Source of the DNA: Calditrichota bacterium | GTDB taxonomy: Bacteria > Calditrichota > Calditrichia > Calditrichales > J004 | DNA: 64,000 bases | Direction of reading: 5' to 3' | NCBI GenBank assembly: GCA_013112635.1 | Contig: JABFGF010000004.1 | Coordinates: 62,001-126,000, forward strand | In this document: positions 52,216 through 60,592 of the stretch, in pieces | Numbering within the stretch: the first letter of the stretch is position 1 | How the letters are laid out: each line of letters starts with the position of its first letter | Program-made: the position numbers and the translations under genes | The notes under the pieces: generated by a model | The model's input: only the letters and a program-made list of their open reading frames with translations | Databases searched by the model: none | Told to the model about the DNA's origin: nothing

Positions 52216-53496
52216 TTAAGTCAACCCGGCTTTATATGTTTCAAGTGCCCGTTTCCTGGCAAACGAATGTTCAATAATGGGTTCGATGTAGTTTTGATTA
52301 TTTTTGAATTCCGGTAACCAACGAATAATATATTCATTATTCTTATCAAACTTTTTTGCTTGCTCTAATGGGTTAAAAACACGGAAATATGGAGCAGCAT
52401 CACATCCAGTTCCAGCAGCCCATTGCCAATTCCCGTTATTGGAAGAAAGGTCATAATCCAACAATTTAGTTGCAAAATATGCCTCTCCCCAACGCCAGTC
52501 AACCAGTAAATGTTTTACAAGAAAACTTGCCGTAATCATCCTTACACGATTATGCATATATCCCGTTTCATTTAGCTGGCGCATTCCGGCATCAACTATT
52601 GGGTATCCAGTTTCTCCGTTACACCATTTTTGAAAATCCCTTTCATTGTTTAACCAGGCAATCTTATCATATTTTGTTTTAAAATTTCCTTTTACTACCC
52701 TTGGAAAATGAAAAAGAATTTGTTTAAAAAATTCGCGCCAGATTAATTCACTTAAAAATATTTCCGTTCCGGGTTTTAATTGTTCTATTATTTTCCTGAT
52801 ACTTATGGTTCCAAAGCGCAGGTGTGGACCTAAATTGCTTCCATCAGCAGCGGGGAAATCCCTGGTATGATGGTATTTTTCTAAATCAGATAAATCAAAA
52901 TCTAAAACTTTTATTTGTGACCTGTAAAATCCTATATCCGATATTTCTGGAAAATCTCCCACAAAGTTATAGAAATTTTGAAACCGAATTCTCGGTAAAG
53001 GCAGTATACTTGGAATGTCAAAAGATCTTAACCATTTATTTTTATACGGTGTAAAAACTGTATACGGATTTCCATCATCCTTTGAAATTTCATTTTCCTC
53101 AAACAACACCTGATCTTTATATGTAAAAAAATCAATATTATTTGATTCCAACAATGTTTTGATTATTTCATCCCGGTCTCGCGCATATGGTTCATAATCC
53201 TTATTTGTGTAAACTCCTGCTACCTGGTATTCCGAAATTATTTTTTGCCAAACTTTATAAGGATCACCAAAAAATATTTTGAGACCACTTTTATGTGTTT
53301 TTAATTCATTATTCATCAAATGTAGTGTGTCATAAATAAAATTTACGCGTGGATCGGTTATTTCAAGTTTGTTGAGAATATTTTGATCAAAAATAAATAT
53401 GGGAAGTACTTTGTATCCGTAAGAGAGCGCATGATATAATGCAATATTGTCCTCGAACCTTAAATCTCGCCTAAACCAAAAAATATTTATTCTCAT
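52216..53496 (-). CDS. phrB: Deoxyribodipyrimidine photolyase (class I CPD type)
   Basis: A light-driven DNA repair enzyme that splits cyclobutane pyrimidine dimers using FAD. The N-terminal antenna domain begins MRINIFWFRRDLRFEDN. The FAD-binding C-terminal half shows FFKQILFHFPRV, WCNGETGYPIVDAGMRQL, MHNRVRMITASFLVKHLLVDWRWGE, and DYDLSSNNGNWQWAAGTG, the class I signature. It is 426 aa, shorter than E. coli PhrB (472) but complete in its motifs. Its ATG overlaps the upstream SRPBCC stop by 4 bp (ATGA). It sits in an operon predicted to be light-inducible. Confidence 0.93.
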   Translation of the reverse strand: MRINIFWFRRDLRFEDNIALYHALSYGYKVLPIFIFDQNILNKLEITDPRVNFIYDTLHLMNNELKTHKSGLKIFFGDPYKVWQKIISEYQVAGVYTNKDYEPYARDRDEIIKTLLESNNIDFFTYKDQVLFEENEISKDDGNPYTVFTPYKNKWLRSFDIPSILPLPRIRFQNFYNFVGDFPEISDIGFYRSQIKVLDFDLSDLEKYHHTRDFPAADGSNLGPHLRFGTISIRKIIEQLKPGTEIFLSELIWREFFKQILFHFPRVVKGNFKTKYDKIAWLNNERDFQKWCNGETGYPIVDAGMRQLNETGYMHNRVRMITASFLVKHLLVDWRWGEAYFATKLLDYDLSSNNGNWQWAAGTGCDAAPYFRVFNPLEQAKKFDKNNEYIIRWLPEFKNNQNYIEPIIEHSFARKRALETYKAGLT

Positions 53497-53963
53497 TTTG
53501 TATACTCACCAAATATTTTAATCATTGATTGTGTTCTGTAATTAAATATTTTTTCAAGATCTCTTTGAATAAACAGTTTATTTGCTATTTTCCCAAGAAT
53601 TGAAAATGGCGGCTCATAAGTTATCAAATCAGTCATCAATACACCTTTTTCAATTTCGACCAGCTTATGTTCGTGATGCCATATTTTATATGGTCCAACG
53701 CGCTGTTCATCCACAAAATATTCACCTTCTTTTACATGTGTGATTTCTGTAACCCAAGTCATCTTTAAACCTAAAAGTGGTTTAACTGTATAATGAATAA
53801 TCATCCCGGGATAAATCTTTGCTGCCAAGTTTCTATATGTAATATTAAACTGCATATGTTCTGGGGTTATACGTTTAAGATTATATGGTGATGAAATAAA
53901 ATCCCACACTTTATCTATAGAAGCCGATATTTTTTGTTCTTTATAAAACTGAAAAACTGCCAT
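53493..53963 (-). CDS. SRPBCC-family protein in photolyase operon
   Basis: A 156-aa START/SRPBCC-fold protein (FYKEQKISASIDKVWDFISSPYNLKRITPEHMQFNITY), resembling the cyclase/dehydrase subfamily. It has a hydrophobic pocket and no catalytic motif that I can name. The same trio of an SDR-DUF2867 protein, an SRPBCC protein and a photolyase is known from other bacteria, often under CarH/LitR control. It lies 4 bp after the SDR gene and overlaps the photolyase start. Confidence 0.85.
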   Translation of the reverse strand: MAVFQFYKEQKISASIDKVWDFISSPYNLKRITPEHMQFNITYRNLAAKIYPGMIIHYTVKPLLGLKMTWVTEITHVKEGEYFVDEQRVGPYKIWHHEHKLVEIEKGVLMTDLITYEPPFSILGKIANKLFIQRDLEKIFNYRTQSMIKIFGEYTK

Positions 53964-53967
53964 AAAA

Positions 53968-55383
53968 CTAACTCGCTATTCTTTTTATCATGCCATTAAA
54001 AATTATATTGTGGAAAGGTACTAAAGCATACCAATACAGTCTTCCTAAAAGACCTTTTGGTTGAAAGGTAGCAGTTAAGAATAAAATTTTATTTTCAATT
54101 TTGAACTCCAGCCATGCTTCTCCCGGTAACTTCATTTCTGCAAACAGCAAAAGCGTTCCAGCAAAACGATCGGCATAAATTACCCGCCAAAAATCAATCG
54201 CATCACCAGGATTAATTCTGTTCATAGAAGTGCGGCTCCGCCTTAACCCAATTCCGCCAAACAGTTTATCTATTACACCCCGAAAGCCCCAAAGCCAATT
54301 AGCATAATACCACCCGGTGTCACCGCCAATTTGCCAGATTTTATTTAGCGTTCGATTATGATCTTTAATAGAAATAGTGCGCTTATCAACAAAACAGCCA
54401 AATGTTGGAACCTGGAAAAAATCAGAAAGATTACGGTTAAAATTTCCACTGACCAGTGAATCACGCCACCCTGAAACTATTTCCTTTTTTTCGTATGCCG
54501 AAAAGGTGCGTTTCAAACTTTCTTGATAACCAACGGGTGTAACTGAAGAAATTTTATTGATATCACTTTCTCTGCATACAATTTCTATTTTCATACTATT
54601 TACCAAAGCAACAGCAAGTTTAAATGACGTAGAAGTGATAAAAAACAACCAATATGAAGAAAGCTGTGGCGTCATTACCGGAACAGTAAATATCCACCTT
54701 TTAAGCTGCCTTATTTTTGCATATCCCAGCAGCATATCTTTATATGAAATTATATCAGGTCCACCAATATCAAAGTTTTTGTTAAAAGTGGCTTCATTAA
54801 AAAGAGTGTTAATAAGAATACTTATTACATCACGAATTCCGATTGGCTGGCTTTTCGTATTTAACCATTTTGGAGCTATCATAATTGGCAGTTTTTCTAC
54901 CAGATCACGAATTATTTCAAACGATGCACTACCAGAGCCAATAATAATTCCTGCACGAAGAGTCGTTAAATGATAGTCTCCGAGCGCCAATTCCTCTTCA
55001 ACAACTTTTCTGGATTTTAGATGCTTTGATAAAGTACTTTCATTTACAATACCAGATAGATAAACCACATGCCTAACATTTGTATTAGACAAAGCTTCTC
55101 TAAAATTTTTTGCTGATTTTTTCTCGAGCTCCTGGAAATTATTTCCCGACGACATTGAGTGAATCAGGTAATAAGCGCCATCAATGTTCTTTGGGATTTT
55201 TGATAAGGATGACCTGTTTAAGAAATCCGTTTCCAAAACTTCTATTTGATTTTTGAATTCTTGAGGGGTATTGAACCTACTTTTATCCCTAGCACAACAG
55301 ATTACCTCGTGTCCATTTTCCAGTAACTTCATTAGAAGCCTTTTACCTATATATCCTGTTGTTCCGGTGATAAGTATTTTCAT
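53968..55383 (-). CDS. SDR-family NAD(P)-binding protein with DUF2867 domain
   Basis: A 471-aa two-domain protein. The N-terminal NAD(P)-binding Rossmann domain has TGTTGYIGKRLLMKLLENGHE (residues 7-27) and is typical of NmrA/SDR-type sensors. A C-terminal DUF2867 lipid-pocket domain runs from about 310, ending PKGLLGRLYWYALVPFH. The stop of the gene leads into the SRPBCC gene. The family recurs beside photolyases, but its reaction is not known. The nearest upstream promoter candidate is CTGACA-N16-TATTTT; transcription reading through the hairpin at 55473 is also possible. Confidence 0.88.
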   Translation of the reverse strand: MKILITGTTGYIGKRLLMKLLENGHEVICCARDKSRFNTPQEFKNQIEVLETDFLNRSSLSKIPKNIDGAYYLIHSMSSGNNFQELEKKSAKNFREALSNTNVRHVVYLSGIVNESTLSKHLKSRKVVEEELALGDYHLTTLRAGIIIGSGSASFEIIRDLVEKLPIMIAPKWLNTKSQPIGIRDVISILINTLFNEATFNKNFDIGGPDIISYKDMLLGYAKIRQLKRWIFTVPVMTPQLSSYWLFFITSTSFKLAVALVNSMKIEIVCRESDINKISSVTPVGYQESLKRTFSAYEKKEIVSGWRDSLVSGNFNRNLSDFFQVPTFGCFVDKRTISIKDHNRTLNKIWQIGGDTGWYYANWLWGFRGVIDKLFGGIGLRRSRTSMNRINPGDAIDFWRVIYADRFAGTLLLFAEMKLPGEAWLEFKIENKILFLTATFQPKGLLGRLYWYALVPFHNIIFNGMIKRIAS

Positions 55384-55472
55384 ATTTCAGATAGTCTCAC
55401 AAAACCCTAAAGAAAACTTGGTTCAATAAAAATAGATTTAAAATAGTTTATGTCAGTATTATTATTTAAAGA

Positions 55473-55500
55473 AAGCAGGCGTCAAAAACAACGCCTGCTT
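55473..55500 (-). terminator. Hairpin between DUF4397 gene and SDR gene
   Basis: AAGCAGGCGT pairs with ACGCCTGCTT across an 8-nt loop. Only short T-runs follow on either strand, so it may be a partial terminator or an mRNA processing site within a longer transcript. Confidence 0.6.
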
Positions 55501-55528
55501 CTTTGGTTCCCCCTCTTAACACATGACA

Positions 55529-57253
55529 CTACTTAACTAATGTCATGCGTCTTGTTTCAACAATATTTCCAGTTTGTAAACTATAAAAGTAAATGCCTGA
55601 ACTTAAATTACTTGCATCAAAATTTATTGAGTAGCTTCCAGCAGATAAATTATCACTCAATAGTTCAGCTACTTCACGTCCGCTAATATCATATACTTTT
55701 AATGTTGTTTTTTGATTTGAAACCAGGTTGAAATTAATCGTAGTTGATGGATTAAAGGGATTTGGATAATTTTGTTTCAATTCAAATTTTGAAGGAATAG
55801 CTTCACCTATTGTTTCAATAGATGTAATAATACCAAACTCCACAACATCACCCGTTGGCAAGGCTGCAAAAATTCCAAAACCCGCACCATTCTGATCATT
55901 ATCCGGCGATAGGAAACCGGATGCGAAAACAGCAGCAGCGCCACCGCTTAATCCGGACAGATCCGCATTAAATGTAGCAACAATTGTATTGTTATCTTCG
56001 CCGGGTGTTACATCTAAAATGTAACTGCCTGCAGGAACTGAAATATAATCAGTAATGTCACCATAAGCGGCGTTGTCTACCAAAGTTGCTACATCACGGG
56101 CAATAACATCAACGGTTGGTGCATCGCTGGAACCATGAACTACAAAAAAATCTACTTTGTCGCTTGTAGCAGCTTCGCGGGCCATTGCTTTGATAAACAA
56201 TGTAAATGCAGTTGAACGCCCATCTGGATTGGCTTCAAAAGACGCTGGATCTAAAACACCATTGGCCATGGCAACATATGTTTCACCAGCTTTTAAGTTT
56301 AGAGCAAAATTCTTCAGAGTATCAGCAGCAGAAGTACTTGTACCTCCGGCAACACCAATATTTATTACCTGGTTAGCAGGTGCATCGATATAAGGTGTAG
56401 CTGTTCTGAAACCGAAATCGTCGAGCAAAATGCCACCATTCAAATAGACATCTACATTTGCCGCAGCTGGATCAGCAGCATTATGGATTACCTGAAGACG
56501 CGCGGTTGTCAAAGCTTCAAAGCCAACAACATCACCCGTTGGCAAGGCGGCAAAAATTCCAAAACCCGCACCATTCTGATCGTTATCAGGGCTCAAGAAA
56601 CCAGATGCAAACACAGCAGCTGCACCGCCACTTAAACCTGAAAGATCGGCATTAAATGTGGCTACGATTGTATTGTTATCTTCGCCAGGGGTTACATCTA
56701 AAATATAACTGCCTGCAGGAACTGAAATATAATCTGTAATGTCACCATAAGCGGCGTTGTCTACCAAAGTCGCTACATCACGCGCAATAACATCAACGGT
56801 TGGTGCATCGCTGGAACCGTGAACTACAAAGAAATCTACTTTGTCGCTTGTAGCAGCTTCGCGGGCCATTGCTTTGATAAACAATGTAAAAGCTGTGGAA
56901 CGCCCATCTGGATTCGCTTCAAAAGAAGCAGGGTCTAAAACACCATTGGCCATGGCAACGTATGTTTCATTTTCTGCTAATACTAATGGGAAGTTTTTTA
57001 AAGTGTCAGAAACACTTGTTGAAGTTCCGGGTGCGATTCCAATATTAATTGTAGTTCCAGCCGGTGCATCGATGTAGGGAGTGGCTGTTCTGAAAGCAAA
57101 ATCATCAAGTAAAATACTACCGTTTAAATAAACATCGACCTTTTCAGCAGCAGGATCAGCTGCGTTGTGAATAACTTGAAGACGAGCTGTTTGCGAATAT
57201 CCTAAACCAATTGTTAATAAAAAGATGTAAAATAATTTTGATAAGTTTTTCAT
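55529..57253 (-). CDS. Duplicated DUF4397 surface protein with sorting tail
   Basis: A 574-aa exported protein. The ATG at 57253 begins the signal peptide and has a GGAGG site; the frame is open upstream. Two tandem 222-residue units follow (residues 22-243 and 250-471), each with two DUF4397-like halves: ARLQVIHNAADPA...VDVYLNG and KVDFFVVHGSSDAPTVDVIA. A C-terminal type A sorting domain (YPNPFNPSTTINFN ... ETRRMTLVK) follows. DUF4397 domains are surface adhesion-like folds. It lies 58 bp after the DUF4397 lipoprotein gene. Confidence 0.88.
   Translation of the reverse strand: MKNLSKLFYIFLLTIGLGYSQTARLQVIHNAADPAAEKVDVYLNGSILLDDFAFRTATPYIDAPAGTTINIGIAPGTSTSVSDTLKNFPLVLAENETYVAMANGVLDPASFEANPDGRSTAFTLFIKAMAREAATSDKVDFFVVHGSSDAPTVDVIARDVATLVDNAAYGDITDYISVPAGSYILDVTPGEDNNTIVATFNADLSGLSGGAAAVFASGFLSPDNDQNGAGFGIFAALPTGDVVGFEALTTARLQVIHNAADPAAANVDVYLNGGILLDDFGFRTATPYIDAPANQVINIGVAGGTSTSAADTLKNFALNLKAGETYVAMANGVLDPASFEANPDGRSTAFTLFIKAMAREAATSDKVDFFVVHGSSDAPTVDVIARDVATLVDNAAYGDITDYISVPAGSYILDVTPGEDNNTIVATFNADLSGLSGGAAAVFASGFLSPDNDQNGAGFGIFAALPTGDVVEFGIITSIETIGEAIPSKFELKQNYPNPFNPSTTINFNLVSNQKTTLKVYDISGREVAELLSDNLSAGSYSINFDASNLSSGIYFYSLQTGNIVETRRMTLVK
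55841..56506 (-). repeat. DUF4397 internal repeat unit 2
   Basis: A 666-bp unit encoding 222 residues. Its second half (about 140 aa, VAMANGV... to ...LPTGDVV) is identical in protein to unit 1, while the DNA differs at scattered synonymous positions. Confidence 0.85.
56525..57190 (-). repeat. DUF4397 internal repeat unit 1
   Basis: A 666-bp unit in the same frame and orientation as unit 2. The first 80 residues differ from unit 2 at about 20 positions; the remainder is identical in protein. Confidence 0.85.
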
Positions 57254-57267
57254 TTCTCCTCCAAAGT

Positions 57268-57297
57268 AAAACCCGCCCAATTTTGCAGACGGGTTTT
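57268..57297. terminator. Hairpin between the two DUF4397 genes
   Basis: AAAACCCG (57268-57275) pairs with CGGGTTTT (57290-57297). It may attenuate transcription from the lipoprotein gene into the sorted DUF4397 gene and is followed by T-rich sequence on the minus strand. Confidence 0.6.
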
Positions 57298-57311
57298 GTT
57301 ATTTTAGTTTG

Positions 57312-58001
57312 TTAGTTATTTACAATTATTTGAGCACCAAGAGCCTGGTTATCTGTACCTGCCACAAATCCTTTTGCAAAAACTGTATAAATTTTTCCAT
57401 TTTCTAATGCTATTCCAGGTAATTCAAGAGCAACTGTTGCCGTACCTTGCAACCGCACTTGCAAATCATATGTTGCTGCGGGCAAAGGTTTAAAGTCACT
57501 TGCCTGCTTAAATATGTAATTTCCAAAAACGATAGTACCATCAGTTGTAGTAATATCAACAGCTGGTGCATCTGGGGATAAGTGTATAAACCTTACATGC
57601 GCATTGCCAGAAGCAGGAGCGCTGAGGTCATCTACGACAACCAATGGGCTTAAATTCGCAACAGCGTCTATCGCAAAAACTGAATAATTCACATCTGAAT
57701 CAAGATCCAGGTCAGCTTCAATTACGGTAGTCGTTGTGTTTGTAACATTTACCTTAATATTTCTGGTTCCTTCTGTTACTGGGAGATAACCAGTGTTATT
57801 AGGAAATTCCAGATTTGTGCCAGCTACGTTATTATCGACTAACAGATCAACGCCGGGTGCATCGGGAGACGCATGAGTAACAAGAACTCGCGCTTCACCA
57901 AGATTAGAATCCATACCGCTATCGTTGTCATCACTACAACTAAAAAATGCAAATGAAGCGGTAATAAATAAAATTAAAAAAGACTTAGAAAATAGTAACA
58001 T
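57312..58001 (-). CDS. DUF4397 lipoprotein, first gene of predicted light-responsive operon
   Basis: A 229-aa lipoprotein with lipobox FAFFSC (Cys22) and two DUF4397-like halves (RVLVTHASPDAPGVDLLVDN and HVRFIHLSPDAPAVDITTTD). The ATG has an AAGGAG site 8 bases upstream. Its promoter, on the minus strand, is TTGACA (58091-58086), an 18-bp spacer and TATATT (58067-58062). CarH-like operator repeats overlap the -35 and also the leader (58048-58032). It is divergent from the photoreceptor gene at 58213. The surface role is inferred from the lipobox and the fold. Confidence 0.85.
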   Translation of the reverse strand: MLLFSKSFLILFITASFAFFSCSDDNDSGMDSNLGEARVLVTHASPDAPGVDLLVDNNVAGTNLEFPNNTGYLPVTEGTRNIKVNVTNTTTTVIEADLDLDSDVNYSVFAIDAVANLSPLVVVDDLSAPASGNAHVRFIHLSPDAPAVDITTTDGTIVFGNYIFKQASDFKPLPAATYDLQVRLQGTATVALELPGIALENGKIYTVFAKGFVAGTDNQALGAQIIVNN

Positions 58002-58031
58002 GATAAAACTCCTTAGGTTAATGATTGTGTT

Positions 58032-58048
58032 TGTCTATCTTTTGTTTA
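58032..58048 (-). promoter_or_regulatory. CarH-type operator site O1 in the leader
   Basis: Read on the minus strand: TAAACA-AAAGA-TAGACA, two TnnACA half-sites in direct orientation at 11-bp spacing. It lies between the -10 and the ribosome-binding site of the DUF4397 lipoprotein gene. Confidence 0.65.
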
Positions 58049-58061
58049 AATAATCGGGAGC

Positions 58062-58091
58062 AATATATGTATTTTGTCTATCTTTTGTCAA
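58062..58091 (-). promoter_or_regulatory. Promoter of DUF4397 operon with CarH-type operator O2
   Basis: Read on the minus strand: TTGACA (-35), then AAAGA, then TAGACA, then TATATT (-10). The -35 is itself the first TnnACA half-site and the second follows at 11 bp (58091-58075), so a bound regulator would block RNA polymerase. Confidence 0.75.
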
Positions 58092-58177
58092 CTATATTTT
58101 TACTTTTTATGAATTCTTTTTCTGTAATATACTCCTAAAGCTTTATTTATTAACAACTTATTTAAATAATAAAAATA

Positions 58178-58206
58178 TTGACAAATATTAGACAGAGCTA
58201 TATATT
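58178..58206 (+). promoter_or_regulatory. Promoter of carH-like gene with operator O3
   Basis: TTGACA (58178-58183), exactly 17 bp, TATATT (58201-58206). TAGACA at 58189-58194 makes the same TTGACA-N5-TAGACA direct repeat as O2. Only six bases separate the -10 from the ATG, so the transcript should start at or next to the start codon. Confidence 0.8.
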
Positions 58207-58212
58207 GGACGC

Positions 58213-59136
58213 ATGAAAACAAATAACTTATATCCGATAAAAGCAGTTTCTGTGAAAACAAGGCTGACAATACATGTAATTCGAGCCTGGGAAAAAAGGT
58301 ATAATGCTGTTGTCCCAGTGCGAACCGAAACCAACCGGCGATTATATAGTGATCAAGATATTGAAAAGCTCTACTTGTTAAACAAAGCAACAAAAGAAGG
58401 TCACAACATTGGACATATTGCGTCTCTCAATACAGATGAACTAAAAGATCTCTTAGGAAACAATTATGATTCCGGGCTTATTCAAAGTGCAGAAAATCAA
58501 AAACGCAATGGAGAGAATGAATATTTAAAGACAAGCATTGAAGCGGTTAAAAATTTCGATGGGCTGGCTCTTGAGAAAATATTGCACGAGGCTTCACTTC
58601 AATTAAGCCAAGCTGATTTTTTGGATTTTTACATTCTTCCATTCATTGAGCAAATTGGCATTCTTTGGCACGGTGGTGATATTAGAATTATGCAAGAACA
58701 TATGGCAACAGCTATACTTAAAACATTTTTGTCGAATATGCGATCCGGTTATCGCCCGAGAGAGGATTCACCTGCAATTATTGTAACCACACCATTAGGG
58801 CAAAACCATGAGTTGGGTGCCTTAATACTTTCCCTTGTTGCTGCTTCTGCAGGCTGGAATGTTACTTACCTGGGCCCAAATCTCCCGGCAGATGAAATAG
58901 CAACTGCTGTATTAGAAAAAGAAGCTAAAGCTATTGTATTGAGTATTGTATACCCTGCAGATGATCATTTATTAAAAAAAGATTTTGAAAAACTAAAAGA
59001 TCTTATCCCGAAGGACGTAGAAATTATAGTAGGTGGGAGACTGGCCAATAATTATAAAAAGGAACTTGACTCTCTGAATGCCTCAATTATTAGTGATTTC
59101 AATATTTTCCGCAGGACTTTTTCTTCAGTTTTGTAA
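58213..59136 (+). CDS. carH: CarH/LitR-type B12-dependent photoreceptor repressor
   Basis: A 307-aa MerR-family repressor that senses light through adenosylcobalamin: the tetramer binds DNA in the dark and falls apart in light. The MerR winged helix (residues 8-75) reads YPIKAVSVKTRLTIHVIRAWEKRY...TNRRLYSDQDIEKL. The B12-cap signature Wx9EH is Trp152 to Glu162-His163, and His153 beside the Trp matches the light-state ligand. His199 in GQNHELG matches the lower axial ligand. The spacings match those of Thermus CarH closely. A typical MerR-like Rossmann B12 domain follows. No ribosome-binding site exists and the -10 box is six bases from the ATG, so translation is probably leaderless. It is divergent from the DUF4397-photolyase gene run. 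Confidence 0.93.
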   Translation: MKTNNLYPIKAVSVKTRLTIHVIRAWEKRYNAVVPVRTETNRRLYSDQDIEKLYLLNKATKEGHNIGHIASLNTDELKDLLGNNYDSGLIQSAENQKRNGENEYLKTSIEAVKNFDGLALEKILHEASLQLSQADFLDFYILPFIEQIGILWHGGDIRIMQEHMATAILKTFLSNMRSGYRPREDSPAIIVTTPLGQNHELGALILSLVAASAGWNVTYLGPNLPADEIATAVLEKEAKAIVLSIVYPADDHLLKKDFEKLKDLIPKDVEIIVGGRLANNYKKELDSLNASIISDFNIFRRTFSSVL

Positions 59137-59151
59137 AAAGGAAAAATTTTT

Positions 59152-60027
59152 TTAAGAAGGTTTCCTTTTCATAAAGTAAATATTTTCTGCGGTATAAATA
59201 AAAAGTGCTGCCCAGATAAAGCTAAAACCAATTAATCTTTCCTGATTAAAATCTTCATTATAAAGAAATACACCAAGTAGAAATTGCATAGATGGTGCAA
59301 TGTATTGAATCAATCCCAATGTACTGTAGGGAATTCTGCGGGCACCATAAGCAAAAACAACCAGAGGTACAATCGTTACAATCGCCGTTAAAGAAAGTAG
59401 AAAATGCATATCCCAGCCCAAAGATGGGATCATGAAATCCGTGTTAACTGCAAGGAAGCCTAAAAGCCCAAAAGCAGGAAGAAGTAAAACGGTCATTTCC
59501 CCGGTTAAACCACTTATTGCACCCAATGAGGCTGTTTTGCGGATAAAACCATAGCCTGCAAATGACACCGCCAAGACAAGCGCAATCCACGGAAACTGTC
59601 CGTAATTAATAGCCAAATACATAACGCCACCAAATGCCAAAATAATTGACAACCACTGCATGCGACGCATTCTTTCGCCTAATAAAATTACACCCATCAA
59701 AACATTTACAAGAGGATTAATAAAATATCCCAGACTGGCTTCGACGACATGGTTGTTATTCATTGCCCAAATAAAAATATACCAGTTTGTTGCCAGCAGA
59801 AATGCACTTAATATATAAGGTTTAATCTTAGAAAGGTTTGTTAGATCACTTTTAAAAGTATGAAAGTTCTTTGTAATCAATAAAATGATCAGCAAGAAAG
59901 GCAGCGAGAGCAAAACTCTCACAGCTAATATTTCCTCTGCAGGGATTGATGAAATTAGCTTCCAGTAAATTGGCGAAAGACCCCACCAAAAGTATGCAGA
60001 AAAAGCAGCAATATATCCTTTATTCAA
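59152..60027 (-). CDS. rarD: EamA-family transporter RarD
   Basis: A 291-aa inner-membrane permease with ten predicted helices in two EamA repeats. The RarD hallmarks are MNKGYIAAFSAYFWWGLSPIYWK at the N-terminus, EILAVRVLLSLP, ASLGYFINPLVNVLMG and LGLIQYIAPSMQFLLG. The transported metabolite is unknown; RarD homologues export small metabolites or confer drug sensitivity changes. It begins 1 bp after the stop of the upstream membrane-protein gene and is the last gene of the run from the porin at 62289. Confidence 0.88.
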   Translation of the reverse strand: MNKGYIAAFSAYFWWGLSPIYWKLISSIPAEEILAVRVLLSLPFLLIILLITKNFHTFKSDLTNLSKIKPYILSAFLLATNWYIFIWAMNNNHVVEASLGYFINPLVNVLMGVILLGERMRRMQWLSIILAFGGVMYLAINYGQFPWIALVLAVSFAGYGFIRKTASLGAISGLTGEMTVLLLPAFGLLGFLAVNTDFMIPSLGWDMHFLLSLTAIVTIVPLVVFAYGARRIPYSTLGLIQYIAPSMQFLLGVFLYNEDFNQERLIGFSFIWAALFIYTAENIYFMKRKPS

Positions 60028-60028
60028 G

Positions 60029-60526
60029 CTAATCCTTTTTTAATAACAATTCATAAATCAAAGTAAATGCCATAATAAAAATGGCGGCATATGTCAGGAA
60101 TCCCGCTATTATTACTGCACACACAAAACCAGGATGGATAAATCGCATGGCCCACATACCGGAAAAAGTGATTAAAACAGAGAAAAACGGCTCAACTAAT
60201 AATAAATATTTCCAGAATCCGGTAATAACAGAATTAAAATAAAAGACAAATCCCAGCGTAAAGAAAATAAAAGCAAACCCAAATAAATGATTGTGTGTAT
60301 TGAGCAACATTTCCGAATATGATTTGGGGTATTTTTCCAGAATATCAAAGTCATCTGATGGTGAAGTTATACTACCACTATATCTTTCAGTAATTCCTGT
60401 TTTAGCAAATTGGGTTGTTTGGTATACAAATGCTAATCCTGTAAAGGTTGAAGCCAATAAGAGTAATATAAAAGCCGATAAGAAATGACGAAATGTACGA
60501 TCGAGTTTATAAAGTTTAATCTGCAT
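60029..60526 (-). CDS. Hypothetical four-helix membrane protein
   Basis: Not recognised by name. A 165-aa protein with four transmembrane helices. An HNHLFGFAFIF motif (residues about 77-87) in the second helix and a histidine (FIHPGF) between helices three and four could ligate b-type heme or a metal. It is flanked by an FMN-binding protein and an outer-membrane porin, and RarD follows 1 bp later. This recurring environment suggests a redox membrane unit, but that is inference. Confidence 0.6.
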   Translation of the reverse strand: MQIKLYKLDRTFRHFLSAFILLLLASTFTGLAFVYQTTQFAKTGITERYSGSITSPSDDFDILEKYPKSYSEMLLNTHNHLFGFAFIFFTLGFVFYFNSVITGFWKYLLLVEPFFSVLITFSGMWAMRFIHPGFVCAVIIAGFLTYAAIFIMAFTLIYELLLKKD

Positions 60527-60592
60527 TGAAAAAATTGGTGAAATGATGGAAAATTGAAATTCATCAGGTCAATAGTTCAGAATTATCTTCTT

